Shown piece by piece: positions 45,613 through 46,612 of a stretch of DNA of 46,612 bases. Within the stretch, counting starts at the first letter, position 1. Each line of letters opens with the position of its first letter. A model generated the notes under the pieces. It made no database searches and was not told the origin of the DNA. It saw only the letters and a list, made by a program, of their open reading frames with translations. The DNA comes from Ichthyobacteriaceae bacterium (GTDB lineage Bacteria; Bacteroidota; Bacteroidia; Flavobacteriales; JADGDT01): contig JAGLDK010000046.1 in assembly GCA_023145615.1 (NCBI GenBank), forward strand, positions 1 through 46,612. Direction: 5' to 3'. The position numbers and the translations under genes were made by a program.

Positions 45613-45957
45613 CTAAATTTTAGCTAAAACAAATACGCCACAAACATCTTCGGTATCCGAAGTATGACCAACAAGTTTATTATTTGCCACTATATTTGCC
45701 TCGAAAGTATTAGGCAAGTATTCTATTTCTTTTCCATTTTGATGAGCTATAACTGCAAAACTTTTCAGAACAACCTTATTATCTACAACAACACCTTTTA
45801 CACGCTCCCAAACCTCAATTTCGTAATCATCCTCTACCTTTTCGGTAAAAGTAAATTGTCCCCAAACGGTTTCATTATTTTGATAAAGAGTTACAGCTCC
45901 TACCGATTCTCCATATTCAAAATCTTCGTTATAAGTGTATTTTCCTGTTATATTCAT
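45613..45957 (-). CDS. Small beta-rich protein, function unknown
   Basis: 114 aa, no signal peptide or membrane segment, acidic, with alternating hydrophobic pattern suggesting a beta barrel or sandwich (GKYTYNEDFEYGESVGAVTL, WGQFTFTEKV, FVLAKI). I do not recognise a family. Single cysteine near the C-terminus. It lies 30 nt after the Gly/Asn-repeat protein gene, so they may be co-transcribed. ATG start. Confidence 0.6.
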   Translation of the reverse strand: MNITGKYTYNEDFEYGESVGAVTLYQNNETVWGQFTFTEKVEDDYEIEVWERVKGVVVDNKVVLKSFAVIAHQNGKEIEYLPNTFEANIVANNKLVGHTSDTEDVCGVFVLAKI

Positions 45958-45987
45958 TTTATTATTTTTCGAAATTTCATTAAGGTA

Positions 45988-46263
45988 TTATCTATTTTTA
46001 AAGGCAACCAAACCTACTCCTGATAAAAGTAAAAGTGTTATTGGTAAATTACCATTTATATCTGCATGATGATTTCCACAGTTTCCATTTCCATTTCCGT
46101 TATTTCCATTTCCATTACCGTTGCAATTTCCGTTTCCATTTCCGTTTCCATTGTTTCCACCGCCACCTCCGTTTCCATTTCCATTGTTTCCATGATTAGG
46201 ATTTACTGGTTGTGCACTTAAAATTGTAGGTACTAAAAAAGCTAATAATAAAAATTTTCTCAT
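45988..46263 (-). CDS. Gly/Asn-repeat exported protein with PID-CTERM-like anchor
   Basis: 91 aa. A signal peptide (1-17, ending ILSAQ) is followed by 50 residues of GN repeats with three Cys and two His, then a short hydrophobic segment LPITLLLLSGVGLVAF closed by basic KNR at the very C-terminus. This three-part C-terminus (Pro motif, helix, basic end) resembles exosortase-type sorting tags such as PID-CTERM in Bacteroidota; the assignment is inference. The first gene at the right end of the minus-strand block. Confidence 0.7.
   Translation of the reverse strand: MRKFLLLAFLVPTILSAQPVNPNHGNNGNGNGGGGGNNGNGNGNGNCNGNGNGNNGNGNGNCGNHHADINGNLPITLLLLSGVGLVAFKNR
46076..46192. repeat. Hexanucleotide tandem tract within the Gly/Asn-repeat gene
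   Basis: A degenerate (TTTCCR)n tract, read as GGAAAY on the coding strand, encodes the GN repeat. Runs of in-frame 6-bp units can gain or lose copies by slippage without breaking the frame, so the repeat length probably varies between strains. Confidence 0.75.
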
Positions 46264-46612
46264 TTTGCATGTATAATGTTGTGTGGCATTATGCGGCTAT
46301 ATACTGCATAATAACTAACAAAACAATTACATTTTGAGTAAAACAAACAACATTATTGATAGGTGTGCCTACTAATATTACAAACACATTATTTTCAACT
46401 ATAAATGTTATTATTTAGATTCAACTAATAAATGAAACTTTTCGATTTATAGTAGTTACCCGAAATAGAAAAAAGAAAGTTTACCAAAGATAATTAGTAC
46501 ACCAAAAGTAGAGAAATTGATTGTAAACACACTAAATATAAAGCATCGATATATTAATTAGTGTGTTATAATAATTCAGAGATACGAAAGTCTGAATTAT
46601 TAAATATAAAGA
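46264..46612. other. 349-bp region at the right edge
   Basis: No credible coding frame. Two hairpins lie in tandem at the end: AACACACTAA/TTAGTGTGTT (46526-46535 with 46558-46567) and a 12-bp stem TAATAATTCAGA/TCTGAATTATTA (46569-46580 with 46591-46602). They may be a terminator of a gene beyond the window. Nothing else recognised. Confidence 0.5.

Noticed and set aside
45664-46023. Plus-strand open frame of 119 codons opposite the small beta-rich protein gene
   Set aside because: Fully antisense to a better-supported gene; the Ile/Phe/Tyr-rich product is what reverse reading of AT-rich coding DNA gives.
46076-46192. Tandem units that could be taken for a CRISPR array
   Set aside because: Units are 6 bp, in frame with a coding sequence, with no spacers.

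Overview
The window is AT-rich chromosomal DNA from a member of the Bacteroidota. The evidence is: promoters of the TAnnTTTG type (for example upstream of positions 27803 and 45460), a type IX secretion (T9SS) C-terminal sorting domain, the order nusB / DUF1573 lipoprotein / yajC / ybbR / coaE, a Bacteroidota-style YidC next to pyrG, class I fumarase, and an arginine pathway built on an N-acylornithine carbamoyltransferase. A free-living, probably marine, Bacteroidales/Marinilabiliales-like organism is plausible, but the order-level placement is inference. I saw no tRNA, rRNA, CRISPR array, insertion sequence or prophage.

Layout. 1-1593: an outward-facing promoter at the left edge, a structured RNA element, an orphan OmpR-type regulator and a dispersed repeat. 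1594-8248 (minus strand): housekeeping units ybbR-coaE, nusB-DUF1573-yajC, nth, and phoH-purC, separated by clear hairpin terminators. 8736-9983: a CPA1 cation/proton antiporter (plus strand). 10199-12295: an RsmB-type rRNA methyltransferase and a YdcF-family envelope protein. 12344-20631 (minus strand): an almost complete arginine cluster, read as GNAT acyltransferase, argG, argC, argD, a VTT membrane protein, argF', argB, argE; only argH and carbamoyl-phosphate synthase are absent. 21428-22465: a lone plus-strand membrane/coiled-coil protein of unknown function, preceded by the second copy of the dispersed repeat. 22585-24678: a four-gene cassette (DUF134 regulator, TDT/SLAC1 transporter, Cys-rich mini-protein, DUF302 protein). 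24974-34308: fumarase, a glycosyltransferase, a plus-strand Smr/RNA-methyltransferase pair, an EamA transporter, an endonuclease/exonuclease/phosphatase-fold protein and a U32 protein. 34441-37794: secreted or surface proteins (LRR protein, coiled-coil protein, small lipoprotein, minimal T9SS cargo). 38057-45439: clpB, a thioesterase, yidC, pyrG. 45613-46263: a small beta-rich protein and a Gly/Asn-repeat protein with a hydrophobic C-terminal anchor.

How it works together. The arginine cluster encodes the acylated route: glutamate is N-acylated (GNAT candidate), phosphorylated (ArgB), reduced (ArgC), transaminated (ArgD), carbamoylated while still acylated (ArgF'), deacylated to citrulline (ArgE) and condensed with aspartate (ArgG). 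ArgF' carries Ala90 where the known acetyl- and succinyl-ornithine enzymes have Glu and Pro, so the acyl group is open. The most unusual non-coding signals are two copies of a covarying structured element (158-272 and 41041-41134, probably Flavo-1 type), a ~140-bp intergenic repeat in two inverted copies (1396-1540 and 21019-21157), and long intercistronic hairpins inside the arginine cluster. No wholly new defence or mobile system is evident; the best candidates for undescribed biology are the DUF134/TDT/Cys-rich/DUF302 cassette, the orphan membrane protein at 21428, and the two repeated elements.
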